Below, piece by piece: positions 18,047 to 27,970 of a stretch of DNA of 47,447 nucleotides (its first letter is position 1; every line of letters starts with the position of its first letter). The position numbers were made by a program, and so were the translations under genes. The stretch comes from Sulfuriferula multivorans. GTDB taxonomy: Bacteria; Pseudomonadota; Gammaproteobacteria; Burkholderiales; Sulfuriferulaceae. The stretch lies in assembly GCF_003851125.1 (NCBI RefSeq), contig NZ_BGOW01000030.1:1-47447 (forward strand). The letters are read 5' to 3'. The notes below the pieces were generated by a model that saw only the letters and a list, made by a program, of their open reading frames with translations, made no database searches and was not told where the DNA came from.

Positions 18047-18427
18047 TCACAAGTGCAACAACTCTACAATCGCCATCATTTCGCGGCGCAGTTCGGCATA
18101 ATCCGCTGTTAATTTAGTCACGGTGGGTGCTGCCTCGGCGGCATCGGCAGTAGCCAGCACATCCAGGCGATGGCGTGCACCATTGATCGTGAATCCCTGC
18201 TCATACAGCAGTTCGCGGATACGCCGAATCAGCAGCACTTCGTGGTGCTGATAGTAGCGCCGGTTACCACGCCGCTTGACTGGTTTGAGTTGACCGAATT
18301 CCTGTTCCCAGTAACGCAACACATGTGGTTTCACTCCGCACAGTTCGCTGACTTCACCGATCGTGAAGTAACGCTTGGCAGGAATCAGCGGCAGCTGACT
18401 AGTTGGCTGATGTTCCGCCATGTGCAT
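18047..18427 (-). CDS. MerR-family transcriptional regulator
   Basis: 126 residues. The N-terminal MerR helix-turn-helix is [25 protein letters not shown] (about 20-44), and the wing is [17 protein letters not shown] short C-terminal helix follows, without the metal-binding cysteines of MerR or CueR. This is the small MerR protein habitually found just after ihfA in betaproteobacteria; its regulon is unknown. ATG at 18427 follows AGG by 6 bases and overlaps the ihfA 3' end by 29 bp, implying coupling. Confidence 0.85.
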   Translation of the reverse strand: MHMAEHQPTSQLPLIPAKRYFTIGEVSELCGVKPHVLRYWEQEFGQLKPVKRRGNRRYYQHHEVLLIRRIRELLYEQGFTINGARHRLDVLATADAAEAAPTVTKLTADYAELRREMMAIVELLHL

Positions 18428-18704
18428 CTTCTACCTGCGATTTAAGTTTCTGGCTGGCGTGAAATGTCACCACTCGACGTGCCGTGATAGGCATTTCCTC
18501 ACCGGTTTTTGGATTGCGCCCAGGACGTTGCGGCTTGTCGCGCAACTGGAAATTTCCAAATCCGGAAAGCTTAACGGTATCTCCAGTTTCCAGTGCGACG
18601 CGTATTTCTTCGAAGAACGACTCCACCATGTCTTTGGCTTCGCGTTTATTTAGTCCAACTTTTTCGAACAGCATGTCTGCCAGTTCTGCCTTGGTCAGGG
18701 TCAT
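18399..18704 (-). CDS. ihfA: Integration host factor subunit alpha
   Basis: 101 residues. [34 protein letters not shown], then [28 protein letters not shown] with the DNA-intercalating Pro arm, and [16 protein letters not shown]. It forms the IHF heterodimer that bends DNA. It begins 7 bp after the pheT stop, the same pheT-ihfA arrangement as in E. coli. Confidence 0.96.
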   Translation of the reverse strand: MTLTKAELADMLFEKVGLNKREAKDMVESFFEEIRVALETGDTVKLSGFGNFQLRDKPQRPGRNPKTGEEMPITARRVVTFHASQKLKSQVEDAHGGTSAN

Positions 18705-18711
18705 GACTACC

Positions 18712-21069
18712 TCAGGAACGTAATTGTGCGTTGAATTTTTGTTTTAACAAATCGGTGAAAATCGCCATGACGGCATCCACCTCAGTGTCTGTGAATGTCT
18801 TTTGAGTATCTTGCAACAGCACCCGGAATGCAAGACTTTTTTTATCAGAATCAATGCCTTTGCCGCGATACACGTCAAACAACGCAATCTCGGCAATACC
18901 CTCGACGCGCGCTGCGTACATCGCATCAATCAAAGTCTGAACCGGTATCGATTCATCAACAATCACCGCCAGATCACGACGCGCACTCTGGAAACGCGAA
19001 ATTTCACCATGCTTCGGCAGCATCCGTCCTAACAAGGTCTGCAGGGAGAGTTCGAATAAAACAGGTGCAGTCGCCAAATCATATTGTTGCGACAACCGTG
19101 GATGCAAGCTACCCAACCAACCTGCATGGACGTCATCCAGCCAAATTTCGGCGCACTGTCCAGGATGCAATGCAGGATGCACCGACTTTTCAAAGCGTGC
19201 ACGCTGCGGCGAATACAGGGCCTCAATGTCAGCTTTGACATCAAAAAAATCCACGTTCCGAGCTGCGCTGCCCCACTGCTCTGACATGGCGTCGCCGTAT
19301 ACCAACCCGGCCAGGCGTTGCGGCTGATCAAAACCCTCGACTGCCGGAAGATAACAACGTCCACTTTCGAAAATTCGCACGCGATCCTGGCGTCGGTTCA
19401 AATTGTTGCGCAGCACATCCATCAAACCGCCCAGCAAAGTTGAGCGCATCACGCCCATCTGGCTGGCGATCGGGTTTTTCAGGGTGACAGGCTGAGCGCC
19501 GGGTGCGAAATCAGCTTCCCATGCCGCATCCACAAAGCTATAGGTAATGACCTCCTGGTAATCACGCGCGGTGAGCAGAGTGCGCAATGCATCCACTCCA
19601 CGCTGGTGCTCTGGTTGCGGCAGCATACTCAGGCGCGCGACCGGGGCCTGCGCAACGATGTTGTCGTAGTCATAGAGCCGTGCCAGTTCTTCAATCAGGT
19701 CTTCCTCGATATTCAGGTCAAAGCGGTAGCTGGGTGGCGTCACGCGATAAACGGCCCCCTCGCGCTGAAAGTTTAAACTCAGGCGGCCCAGCAATTCCTC
19801 CACCCGCGCGTCGCTCAGCGTCACGCCCAACACTTTGCTGGCGCGCGCGCTGCGCAGCACGACAGGTGCACGTTGCGGCAAATCACCGCTGACTTCGGTG
19901 ATTGCGCCTGCCGCGCCACCGCAAATTTCAAGTATCAGTGCCGTGGCCCGCTCCAGCGCATTGCGCGTGGCTGCGTAATCCACCCCGCGCTCAAAACGGT
20001 GCGAGGAATCGGTGGACAAGCCCAGCCGGCGCGCACGTCCGGCAATCGCGTCGGGGTTGAAATAGGCTGCTTCAAGGAAAATTTCCGAGGTATTTTCATC
20101 CACTGCAGTGGCTGCCCCACCCATGATGCCAGCGAGCGCCTGCACACCATTGTCATCGGCGATCACCAGCATGTCGGCTTCCAGCGTCGCACGCTGATCA
20201 TTCAGAAGTGTCAGCGTTTCACCCGCTGCGGCCATGCGCACCTGTATATCGCCAGCCAGCTTCCCCAGATCAAAAGCATGCAAAGGCTGCCCCAATTCCA
20301 GCAACACATAGTTGGTGATGTCTACGACCGGACTGATACTACGCAGACCACTACGGGAAAGCCTCTCTATCATCCAGGCCGGTGTTCGAGCTGCGCGGTT
20401 GAGCTGACTGATGACGCGACCGCAATAACGCGGGCAGCCTTGTTTGGCTGTCACCTGCACTCTGCGGGCAAGGCTGCCGGTGACTGTAGCAGGTACAATC
20501 CGAGGCAAGCTCAACGGACTACCGGTCAGCGCAGCCACTTCACGCGCAACGCCGACCACACTCAGGCAATCGCTGCGATTGGGGGTCAGTTTGAGCGTAT
20601 AAAGTTTGTCATCCAGATGCAGATAATCGCGGATATTCTTACCCACTGGAGCATCGTCCGGCAACAACAGCAGGCCATCGGCTTCTTCTGTCAGTCCCAA
20701 TTCGCGCGCCGAGCACAACATACCCTGCGATTCGATACCGCGCAGTTTGGCTTTCCTGATTTCAAAGCCCGGCAAGCTGGCACCGATCAGTGCGCAAGGC
20801 ACACGAACGCCTTCAGCCACGTTGGGCGCGCCACATACGATTTGCAATGGATTACCGGTTCCCGCCTCCACCTGGCACACGCGCAAGCGATCCGCATCAG
20901 GATGTGGCGCTACCGACAGTACTTGCCCCACCACCACACCGGAAAAATCCGCTGCGACCGGATCCAGCGCTTCGACCTCTAGTCCAGCCATAGTCAAAAG
21001 ATGAGACAGTGCTGCGCTATCCAGCGCCGGATTCACAAGAGTGCGTAACCAGAGTTCAGAGAATTTCAT
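18712..21069 (-). CDS. pheT: Phenylalanyl-tRNA synthetase beta subunit
   Basis: 785 residues, close to E. coli PheT (795). Domains in order: tRNA-binding EMAP-like domain (about 39-150, [23 protein letters not shown]), B3/B4 editing domain (about 210-380), B5 (about 400-470), core synthetase-like domain, and C-terminal anticodon-binding FDX-ACB domain (about 690-784, [21 protein letters not shown]). It pairs with PheS to charge tRNA-Phe and edits Tyr. It is 9 bp downstream of pheS. Confidence 0.96.
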   Translation of the reverse strand: MKFSELWLRTLVNPALDSAALSHLLTMAGLEVEALDPVAADFSGVVVGQVLSVAPHPDADRLRVCQVEAGTGNPLQIVCGAPNVAEGVRVPCALIGASLPGFEIRKAKLRGIESQGMLCSARELGLTEEADGLLLLPDDAPVGKNIRDYLHLDDKLYTLKLTPNRSDCLSVVGVAREVAALTGSPLSLPRIVPATVTGSLARRVQVTAKQGCPRYCGRVISQLNRAARTPAWMIERLSRSGLRSISPVVDITNYVLLELGQPLHAFDLGKLAGDIQVRMAAAGETLTLLNDQRATLEADMLVIADDNGVQALAGIMGGAATAVDENTSEIFLEAAYFNPDAIAGRARRLGLSTDSSHRFERGVDYAATRNALERATALILEICGGAAGAITEVSGDLPQRAPVVLRSARASKVLGVTLSDARVEELLGRLSLNFQREGAVYRVTPPSYRFDLNIEEDLIEELARLYDYDNIVAQAPVARLSMLPQPEHQRGVDALRTLLTARDYQEVITYSFVDAAWEADFAPGAQPVTLKNPIASQMGVMRSTLLGGLMDVLRNNLNRRQDRVRIFESGRCYLPAVEGFDQPQRLAGLVYGDAMSEQWGSAARNVDFFDVKADIEALYSPQRARFEKSVHPALHPGQCAEIWLDDVHAGWLGSLHPRLSQQYDLATAPVLFELSLQTLLGRMLPKHGEISRFQSARRDLAVIVDESIPVQTLIDAMYAARVEGIAEIALFDVYRGKGIDSDKKSLAFRVLLQDTQKTFTDTEVDAVMAIFTDLLKQKFNAQLRS

Positions 21070-21078
21070 GTTGACGGA

Positions 21079-22131
<1,053 letters not shown>

Positions 22132-22183
22132 TCAACCAACACATGATGCATCCATGCATGATTGAATTTTTGGAAGCGCCCAC

Positions 22184-22212
22184 AAAAAAGGAGGCCGACG
22201 GCCTCCCTTTTT
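22184..22212 (-). terminator. Intrinsic terminator between rplT and pheS
   Basis: Perfect 7-base GC stem GGAGGCC-GTC-GGCCTCC followed by TTTTTT on the minus strand, 15 bp after the rplT stop. An A-run on the other side makes it bidirectional in form. Confidence 0.85.
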
Positions 22213-22227
22213 GAAGGATAGCCAGCT

Positions 22228-22587
22228 TTAGACCGCCAATTTGGCTTTGGCCTGCTCGGCAAGCAGCGCGAACGCAGGTTTGTCGAACACCGCCAGATCG
22301 GCCAATACCTTGCGATCCAGCACGATTTCGGCTTTTTTCAGACCGTTCATGAATACGCTGTAACGCATTCCGCACTCACGTGCAGCCGCGTTGATACGCG
22401 CAATCCACAGCGAACGGAACTGACGCTTGCGCTGACGACGGTCACGGTAGGCATACTGCCCCGCCTTCATTACCGCCTGCTTGGCGACACGGTAGACGTT
22501 TTTGCGGCGACCGCGATAGCCTTTGGCCAGGTCGAGAACTTTTTTGTGACGCGCGCGCGCCGTTACACCACGTTTTACTCTTGGCAT
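22228..22587 (-). CDS. rplT: 50S ribosomal protein L20
   Basis: 119 residues: [49 protein letters not shown] and [21 protein letters not shown] are textbook bL20. It is needed for early 50S assembly. L20 represses rpmI-rplT translation in other bacteria; a structured infC-rpmI gap exists here. 12 bp separate it from rpmI. Confidence 0.97.
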   Translation of the reverse strand: MPRVKRGVTARARHKKVLDLAKGYRGRRKNVYRVAKQAVMKAGQYAYRDRRQRKRQFRSLWIARINAAARECGMRYSVFMNGLKKAEIVLDRKVLADLAVFDKPAFALLAEQAKAKLAV

Positions 22588-22599
22588 GTGATCTCTCCT

Positions 22600-22797
22600 T
22601 TATGCGTAGGGCAACATGGCGCGAACGGAACGCATGTTGGTCGCATCGACCATCATCGTGCCACGCAACTGGCGCTTGTTCTTGGTGGTTTTCTTGGTGA
22701 GAATGTGGCGCTTGAAAGCCTGACCGCGCTTTACGCCACCATTCGCCAGCGCCTTGAAGCGCTTGGCCGCACCCGATTTGGTTTTCATCTTCGGCAT
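22600..22797 (-). CDS. rpmI: 50S ribosomal protein L35
   Basis: 65 residues starting [20 protein letters not shown], ending SVRAMLPYA. The start at 22797 is the family start; the frame is open 13 codons further upstream, but without similarity. CAGGAGTAATGCAATG provides the ribosome site. Confidence 0.96.
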   Translation of the reverse strand: MPKMKTKSGAAKRFKALANGGVKRGQAFKRHILTKKTTKNKRQLRGTMMVDATNMRSVRAMLPYA

Positions 22798-22864
22798 TGC
22801 ATTACTCCTGTTGGGCAAGACGCCGGGCAGCCTCACAACGAGACATTTAGGAACCCGGACATCC

Positions 22865-22963
22865 GCGAAACATCCGGCGGCATTTACCGCCGGATGGTTT
22901 TCGCCAGATTACAGCGAAAATTCCTCAATCGAACAGGCTGCATTACGATTACGGCCTGTTCGA
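22865..22963 (-). promoter_or_regulatory. Two strong hairpins in the infC-rpmI gap
   Basis: In transcript order: a perfect 10-base stem TCGAACAGGC (22929-22938)/GCCTGTTCGA (22954-22963) with a 15-base loop. Next comes a perfect 10-base stem CATCCGGCGG (22871-22880)/CCGCCGGATG (22887-22896), extended by GCGAAA/TTTCGC beyond a 2-base bulge. Neither is followed by a T-run. In E. coli the region before rpmI is the L20 translational operator; a similar job is plausible but unproven here. Confidence 0.55.
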
Positions 22964-22973
22964 GAATTCTTGT

Positions 22974-23492
22974 TTACTTTTTCTTGGGACCCAGCATCAT
23001 TACCATCTGCCGGCCTTCCATCTTGGGAAACTGCTCGACTACAGCCTGCTCAGCCAGGTCTGCTTCCACGCGCCTTAACTGCGCCAGACCGATTTCCTGG
23101 TGCGCCATTTCACGACCGCGAAAGCGCAAGGTTACTTTCGCCTTGTCACCTTCTTCAAGGAAACGAATCAGGTTGCGCAGCTTGATCTGATAATCACCTT
23201 CGTCAGTATTGGGCCGGAACTTCACTTCCTTGACCTGAATCTGCTTTTGCTTAACCTTGGCCTCGTGCTGGCGCTTGCTTTGCTGATATTTGAACTTGCC
23301 GTAGTCCATCAGGCGGCATACGGGCGGCTTGGCTTGCGGGGCGATTTCCACCAAGTCCACTTCGGCTTCCTCAGCCAGTTTCAACGCTTCGGCAGCGCTG
23401 ACGATACCAAGGGGTTCTCCTTCCAGCCCGACCAAACGAATCTCTGGCCAGGTGATTTCATCGTTGACCCGTGTTTCTTTATCCTGAGCGAT
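22974..23492 (-). CDS. infC: Translation initiation factor IF-3, probable AUC start
   Basis: 172 residues if begun at ATC (23492-23490), giving (M)[12 protein letters not shown] before the conserved [20 protein letters not shown]. Further family motifs are [25 protein letters not shown] and [18 protein letters not shown]. No ATG or GTG lies between the AGGAG ribosome site (about 8 bases upstream of the ATC) and the conserved N-terminus. The first later start (23435) would remove 19 conserved residues. A rare start codon (AUU, AUC or AUA) is the known device by which IF-3 represses its own translation. It follows thrS by 45 bp. Confidence 0.92.
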   Translation of the reverse strand: MAQDKETRVNDEITWPEIRLVGLEGEPLGIVSAAEALKLAEEAEVDLVEIAPQAKPPVCRLMDYGKFKYQQSKRQHEAKVKQKQIQVKEVKFRPNTDEGDYQIKLRNLIRFLEEGDKAKVTLRFRGREMAHQEIGLAQLRRVEADLAEQAVVEQFPKMEGRQMVMMLGPKKK

Positions 23493-23537
23493 AGCTGCAA
23501 CTCCTGTAAATCAAAAGACAAGAGGAGTGAGAAAACC

Positions 23538-25457
23538 TCACTCCTCGCTTGGTTTGCGCAGCGCTACAGCTTCCTTGAGTTGTGCCATAAACACTTCCAA
23601 AGGCATCTGGCCGAGATCCTGGCCCGTACGCGTACGCACTGCAACCATGCCTGCGGCCATTTCCTTGTCGCCGATGATCAGCTGATAAGGCAGCTTTTGC
23701 AAACTATGTTCCCGAATTTTATAGGTTATTTTCTCATTTCTCAAGTCTGTCGTCACACGCAGGCCTTCCTGACGCATCGCATCACAGACTTTTTGCGCAT
23801 ATTCAGCCTGATTGTCGGTGATATTCATCACCACTACTTGCACCGGCGCCAGCCATAGCGGGAAGTTACCGGCATGATGCTCGATCAGGATACCGATGAA
23901 GCGTTCCATCGAACCGAGAATCGCACGGTGCAGCATTACCGGCGCTTTGCGCGTATTGTCCTCGTCCACGAATTCCGCATCCAGCCGCACTGGCAGATTG
24001 AAGTCGAGCTGGATGGTGCCGCATTGCCATAGGCGTCCAAGGCTGTCTTTAAGCGTAAATTCTATCTTGGGTCCGTAGAAGGCGCCTTCACCCGGTTGCA
24101 GGTCGTATTCCAGGCCATTCTGTTGCAATGCGGCCGCCAGGCCAGCTTCGGCCTTGTCCCAGGTTTCGTCTGAACCCACGCGTTTCTCCGGGCGAGTGGA
24201 CAGCTTGACCAGCATGTCGTTGAAGCCGAAGTCCGCATAGACCTTTTGCAGCATGACGATAAAGTCCGCCACCTCGGATTCGATCTGCGTTTCGGTACAG
24301 AAAATATGCGCATCATCCTGGGTAAAGCCGCGCACCCGCATCAAGCCATGCAGCGAACCGGACGGCTCGTTGCGGTGGCATGAACCGAATTCCGCCAGAC
24401 GCAAGGGCAGGTCACGGTAGCTGCGCAGACCATGATTGAATATCTGCACATGACCGGGGCAGTTCATCGGCTTGACCGCGTACTCGCGGTTTTCCGACGC
24501 GGTGGTAAACATGTTGTCGCGATAATTTTCCCAGTGGCCGGATTTTTCCCACATCTGCCGGTCCATGATCGTCGGTGTGCGCACTTCCTGATAACCGTAT
24601 TCGCGGAATTTTTCGCGCATGTACTGCTCGATCTGCTGCCAGATCACCCAACCGTTGGGGTGCCAGAACACCATGCCCGGCGCTTCATCCTGCATGTGAA
24701 ACAGGCTGAGCTGCTTTGCCAGCTTGCGGTGATCGCGCTTCTCGGCTTCTTCCAGACGATACAGGTAAGCATCGAGGTCTTCCTTTTTCGCCCACGCAGT
24801 GCCGTACACGCGCTGCAGCATTTCGTTGCGGTGATCGCCGCGCCAGTACGCGCCGGCCAGCTTCATCAACTTGAAATGCTTGAGCTTGCCGGTAGACGGC
24901 ACATGCGGCCCGCGGCACAGGTCGGTGAAATCACCTTCGGTATACAGCGACACATCCTCATTCGCCGGGATGGAGGCGATGATTTCCGCCTTGTAGTACT
25001 CACCAAGGCCCTTGAAATACGCCACCGCTTCGTCGCGCGGCAGAACTTTGCGGCTGACCTGGATATCACGCTTGGCCAACTCGGCCATCTTTTTCTCGAT
25101 GGCCTGCAAATCTTCCGGCGTAAACGGGCGCTTATAGGAAAAATCGTAGTAGAAGCCATCCTCGATGACCGGGCCGATGGTCACTTGCGCATCCGGATAG
25201 AGCTCTTTCACCGCGTAGGCCAGCAGGTGTGCGGTAGAGTGACGGATCATGTCCAGGCCATTGGCATCGCGGTCGGTCACAATAGACAGTTGCGCATCCT
25301 GCGCGATGACGAAACTGGTATCCACCAGCGCGCCATCAACTCGACCGGCCAGCGCAGCCTTGGCCAGCCCGGCGCCTATCGAGGCGGCGACTTCAGCCAC
25401 CGTGACCGGCTGGGGGAAACTGCGCACAGAACCATCTGGCAAAGTGACATTCAACAT
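23538..25457 (-). CDS. thrS: Threonyl-tRNA synthetase
   Basis: 639 residues (E. coli 642). An N-terminal TGS domain (1-62) precedes the editing domain with [16 protein letters not shown] (about 72-). The class II core carries [26 protein letters not shown] and [12 protein letters not shown], and the anticodon domain is at the C-terminus (about 535-639). The start at 25457 ([11 protein letters not shown]) follows GGAG by 7 bases. The coding start lies only about 20 bases after a perfect intrinsic terminator preceded by a Thr-rich leader peptide, so transcription is probably attenuated when threonyl-tRNA is plentiful. It heads thrS-infC-rpmI-rplT-pheST-ihfA-merR. Confidence 0.97.
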   Translation of the reverse strand: MLNVTLPDGSVRSFPQPVTVAEVAASIGAGLAKAALAGRVDGALVDTSFVIAQDAQLSIVTDRDANGLDMIRHSTAHLLAYAVKELYPDAQVTIGPVIEDGFYYDFSYKRPFTPEDLQAIEKKMAELAKRDIQVSRKVLPRDEAVAYFKGLGEYYKAEIIASIPANEDVSLYTEGDFTDLCRGPHVPSTGKLKHFKLMKLAGAYWRGDHRNEMLQRVYGTAWAKKEDLDAYLYRLEEAEKRDHRKLAKQLSLFHMQDEAPGMVFWHPNGWVIWQQIEQYMREKFREYGYQEVRTPTIMDRQMWEKSGHWENYRDNMFTTASENREYAVKPMNCPGHVQIFNHGLRSYRDLPLRLAEFGSCHRNEPSGSLHGLMRVRGFTQDDAHIFCTETQIESEVADFIVMLQKVYADFGFNDMLVKLSTRPEKRVGSDETWDKAEAGLAAALQQNGLEYDLQPGEGAFYGPKIEFTLKDSLGRLWQCGTIQLDFNLPVRLDAEFVDEDNTRKAPVMLHRAILGSMERFIGILIEHHAGNFPLWLAPVQVVVMNITDNQAEYAQKVCDAMRQEGLRVTTDLRNEKITYKIREHSLQKLPYQLIIGDKEMAAGMVAVRTRTGQDLGQMPLEVFMAQLKEAVALRKPSEE

Positions 25458-25477
25458 TGATTTCTCCGGCACAAAAC

Positions 25478-25505
25478 AAAAAAGCGCGGATAGCCGCGCT
25501 TTTTT
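25478..25505 (-). terminator. Terminator (attenuator) just before thrS
   Basis: A perfect 12-base stem: AAAAAAGCGCGG/CCGCGCTTTTTT with a 4-base loop, ending in six Ts on either strand. It lies between the leader-peptide stop (25523) and the thrS ribosome site. It is bidirectional in form; its position makes it the 3:4 hairpin of an attenuator. Confidence 0.88.
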
Positions 25506-25522
25506 GACAGATACAAACCTAC

Positions 25523-25579
25523 TCAGGGATTAACGCGATGATAGTGACTGGTTGTGGTCGTGCAAGTTCGCGGTGTCAT
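25523..25579 (-). CDS. Threonine-rich leader peptide of thrS (18 residues)
   Basis: ATG at 25579 to TGA at 25523 encodes [18 protein letters not shown]. Six of 18 residues are threonine, four of them consecutive (codons 7-10, 25550-25561). AAAGG lies 7 bases before the ATG. Downstream, a segment near the peptide's end (TCGCGTT on the minus strand, 25532-25538) can pair either with an upstream ACCGCGA (25568-25574, one mismatch) or with the left arm of the terminator. Stalling at the Thr run would leave it free to disrupt the terminator. This is the classic leader-peptide attenuation layout. Expression and mechanism are inferred. Confidence 0.75.
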   Translation of the reverse strand: MTPRTCTTTTSHYHRVNP

Positions 25580-25624
25580 AACGCTGCCTTTCCGTGTCCC
25601 ATCTATTATCTGTATTGAATCCGT

Positions 25625-25701
25625 TGGTAGGCGCGATTGGACTCGAACCAACGACCCCCACCATGTCAAGGTGGTGCTCTAACCAGCTGAGCTACGCGCC
25701 T
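25625..25701 (-). tRNA. tRNA-Val (anticodon GAC)
   Basis: 77 nt. Acceptor AGGCGCG/CGCGCCT is fully paired, the D arm is GCTCAGCTGGTTAGAGC, and the anticodon arm CCACC-TTGACAT-GGTGG gives GAC. The T arm contains GGTTCGAGTCC, and CCA is encoded. It reads GUC/GUU. It lies 45 bp upstream of the thrS leader peptide on the same strand with no terminator between, so co-transcription into thrS is possible. Confidence 0.95.
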
Positions 25702-25712
25702 GAGGAGGCCGC

Positions 25713-25741
25713 ATTGTACCGGAGTTGCTGCAGGCTTTCAA
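25713..25741 (-). promoter_or_regulatory. Sigma-70 promoter for tRNA-Val
   Basis: Minus strand TTGAAA (25736-25741), 17-base spacer, TACAAT (25713-25718), 11 bases before the tRNA 5' end. Confidence 0.75.
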
Positions 25742-25910
25742 TGTGAAAATCCAAACTCGTCTATATTGAATTGATTGATGCATTGAGTCGATCAGGCTGT
25801 CTTTGTTCAATTTTTTTAAATAATTCGTTCCAAACATTCCGCTATATCTGCAGGAGCGTATTGCATAGACTTGCTTCAATATTTGAACAATTGAATAGAG
25901 GAGCTGAAAT

Positions 25911-26612
25911 ATGATTCAGATACGTAAAGCGGATACGCGTGGACACGCCGAACATGGCGGCTGGCTGGATAGCTGGCATACCTTCTCGTTTGCAAACTAC
26001 TATGATCCCGCACACATGGGTTACAGCGTGCTGCGCGTCATCAACGACGACGTTATCGCACCCGGCGCCGGATTCCCGATGCATGCGCACCAGGACATGG
26101 AAATTGTCACTTATGTACTGGAAGGCGCGCTGGAACACCGCGACAGCCTGGGCAATGGCGACATCATCCGGCCCGGCGATGTGCAGCGCATGAGCGCCGG
26201 TACCGGCATCCGCCATAGCGAATTCAATCCATCGCAAACCGAACCCGCGCGCCTGCTGCAAATCTGGCTACTGCCGCAAAAAACCGGCGTGACCCCCAGC
26301 TATGAACAGACCCGGTTTGATCCTGCGCAACTGCAAGGACAATTTCGGGTCGTGGCGTCACCCGACGGCCGCGACGGTTCCGTGCATATCAATCAGGACA
26401 CCCTGCTTTATGCCACCAAACTCAATCAGGGTGAAACTGCACGCCTGGAGCTGGCGCCGGGTCGACGCGCTTATTTACAAGTTGCGCAAGGCGACGTTGA
26501 ACTCAAGGGTTTTCCGCTGCACCGTGGCGACGGTGCAGAAATCAGCCAAGAAACCGAAATTACCCTGACGGGCATTCATGCCGCAGAAGTGCTCGTGTTT
26601 GACCTTCAATAA
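25911..26612 (+). CDS. Pirin family protein
   Basis: 233 residues, bicupin of the pirin/YhhW type. The N-terminal cupin carries the metal-binding [28 protein letters not shown] with its histidines, and [13 protein letters not shown] follows. The C-terminal cupin-like half lacks these ligands. Relatives show quercetin 2,3-dioxygenase activity in vitro; the physiological role is unknown. The ATG at 25911 follows GAGGAGCTGAA. DoxX follows after 22 bp, suggesting a small operon of redox- or stress-linked proteins. Confidence 0.9.
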   Translation: MIQIRKADTRGHAEHGGWLDSWHTFSFANYYDPAHMGYSVLRVINDDVIAPGAGFPMHAHQDMEIVTYVLEGALEHRDSLGNGDIIRPGDVQRMSAGTGIRHSEFNPSQTEPARLLQIWLLPQKTGVTPSYEQTRFDPAQLQGQFRVVASPDGRDGSVHINQDTLLYATKLNQGETARLELAPGRRAYLQVAQGDVELKGFPLHRGDGAEISQETEITLTGIHAAEVLVFDLQ

Positions 26613-26634
26613 CTCACAAAAGGGTGATGCGCAA

Positions 26635-27060
26635 ATGACCAGCTTCGAAAAATTCGGCCCTTTGTTTGGGCGCGTGCTGATTGCACAGATATTCCTGATT
26701 GCAGGCTTCGGCAAGATTGCCCACTTTGCACAGACGGCAGGATACATGTCGAGCATGGGACTACCCATGGCGGATGTTCTATTGACACTTACCATAGCGC
26801 TGGAAATCGGAGGCGGACTGATGATCCTGCTTGGCTTTTACACACGGTATGCGGCCATCGCCTTTTTCTTCTGGCTGATACCTGTGACCCTGACATTTCA
26901 TGCGTTCTGGCATGCGGATGCCGCCAGTATGCAAAATCAGATGAACAACTTCATGAAAAACATCGCCATCATGGGTACCATGGTCTATCTGGCTGTGCAC
27001 GGCAGCGGATCGTTCAGTCTGCGTCAGGAATGCCGCAAGGACCAAGCCGAACATACATAA
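26635..27060 (+). CDS. DoxX family membrane protein
   Basis: 141 residues with four hydrophobic segments: around GRVLIAQIFLIAGFGKI, LLTLTIALEIGGGLMILLGF, YAAIAFFFWLIPVTLTFHAF and NIAIMGTMVYLAVHG. These and the FGKI and ARxA-like features fit the DoxX/YqjF-type family. Members include a thiosulfate:quinone oxidoreductase subunit in Acidianus, but most are uncharacterised. The start at 26635 is chosen by family N-terminus and an upstream AAGGGTGATG stretch. Confidence 0.85.
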   Translation: MTSFEKFGPLFGRVLIAQIFLIAGFGKIAHFAQTAGYMSSMGLPMADVLLTLTIALEIGGGLMILLGFYTRYAAIAFFFWLIPVTLTFHAFWHADAASMQNQMNNFMKNIAIMGTMVYLAVHGSGSFSLRQECRKDQAEHT

Positions 27061-27078
27061 CCATAGAAGGGTAATTCA

Positions 27079-27154
27079 AGCCACAGAGAACACAGAGATA
27101 AAGCAACGCTTCGAAAGTCGCGTCATCTCTGCGGTCTCTGTCCTCTCCGTGGCT
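27079..27154. repeat. Palindromic intergenic repeat (CACAGAGA type)
   Basis: AGCCACAGAGAACACAGAGAT at 27079-27099 is imperfectly complementary to ATCTCTGCGGTCTCTGTCC continuing to CGTGGCT at 27125-27154, forming a long imperfect hairpin between doxX and the dsrE-like gene. It resembles the dispersed small mobile repeats common between genes of beta- and gammaproteobacteria; copy number cannot be judged from one window. Confidence 0.6.
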
Positions 27155-27189
27155 AACTGTTTTTTCCAAGATAACTTGAGGAGTACAAC

Positions 27190-27570
27190 ATGAGTGAGCA
27201 AATGCCCAATATAGATTTCGGCATCGTCATGACCAGTGGCCCGGATACCCCCAAGCGCCTGGCATCGCCATTTTTTCTCGCAGCCGCTGCTGCCGCGGAG
27301 GAACGAAGCGTAGTGGTCTACTTCACCGGATTGGGCACTTTGTTGTTGCAAAAAGGTGTGGCGGAAACCGTGTTTCCCAAGGAGGGAGGGAAATCGCTTG
27401 CCGGGTTTATGGACCTGGCACAGAAAAATGGGGCGCAGTTTGTACTGTGCGCCACCTCCATGGATTTACACGACCTCAAACCTGAAGACATGGTGCCGGG
27501 CATCCCGGCGATGAGCGTGGCGGCCGCCCTGCCCTACCTGGAAGCAGCAAAAAAACTGCTGAGCTTTTAA
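27190..27570 (+). CDS. DsrE/DsrF-like family protein
   Basis: 126 residues of the DsrE/TusD-like fold: FGIVMTSGPDTPKRLASPFFLAAAAAAEERSVVVYFTGLGTLLL, and LCATSMDLHDLKPEDMVPG with one cysteine near the position used for sulfur transfer. Family members carry persulfide sulfur in tRNA thiolation or sulfur oxidation; others have no known role. The ATG at 27190 follows GAGGAG. It converges on the S4-domain gene with a 23-bp gap. Confidence 0.82.
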   Translation: MSEQMPNIDFGIVMTSGPDTPKRLASPFFLAAAAAAEERSVVVYFTGLGTLLLQKGVAETVFPKEGGKSLAGFMDLAQKNGAQFVLCATSMDLHDLKPEDMVPGIPAMSVAAALPYLEAAKKLLSF

Positions 27571-27593
27571 CTTGCGCGGTCGCAGGTGGCATG

Positions 27594-27815
27594 CTAGACA
27601 GGGGCTACGACGTTGATGCGCACATCCCCCAGGCTCACCACCTGCCCGGCGCGGATCTTGCAAGTCTTGCGCAGCTCCACCTCGCCGTCCACCGAGACCA
27701 CGCCGGATGCGACCAGCCTTTTTCCGGCACCGCCGCTGTCGCATACACCGGCCAGTTTCAATAGCTGGTTAAGCTCGACGAATTCACCATTTAACGCCAC
27801 TTCTAATTGTTGCAT
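27594..27815 (-). CDS. Small S4-domain RNA-binding protein (YbcJ type)
   Basis: 73 residues, a single S4 fold: FVELNQLLKLAGVCDSGGAGKRLVASGVVSVDGEVELRKTCKIRAGQVV. It is close to the YbcJ family, presumed RNA binding. Targets are unknown. ATG at 27815. Transcribed alone. Confidence 0.85.
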   Translation of the reverse strand: MQQLEVALNGEFVELNQLLKLAGVCDSGGAGKRLVASGVVSVDGEVELRKTCKIRAGQVVSLGDVRINVVAPV

Positions 27816-27970
27816 GCGAACGCTTTCTTAAAATTCCAATGATATCTTACCGTATCAAATAGCCTCGTAATTCCGGTATCAATTCACGGCGTTCCAATTT
27901 AGGCTACATACTTGCATTTAAGACAAGATTGATTGCCTAATAACCAGAACGTGATCGACTAGAGGGCGGG

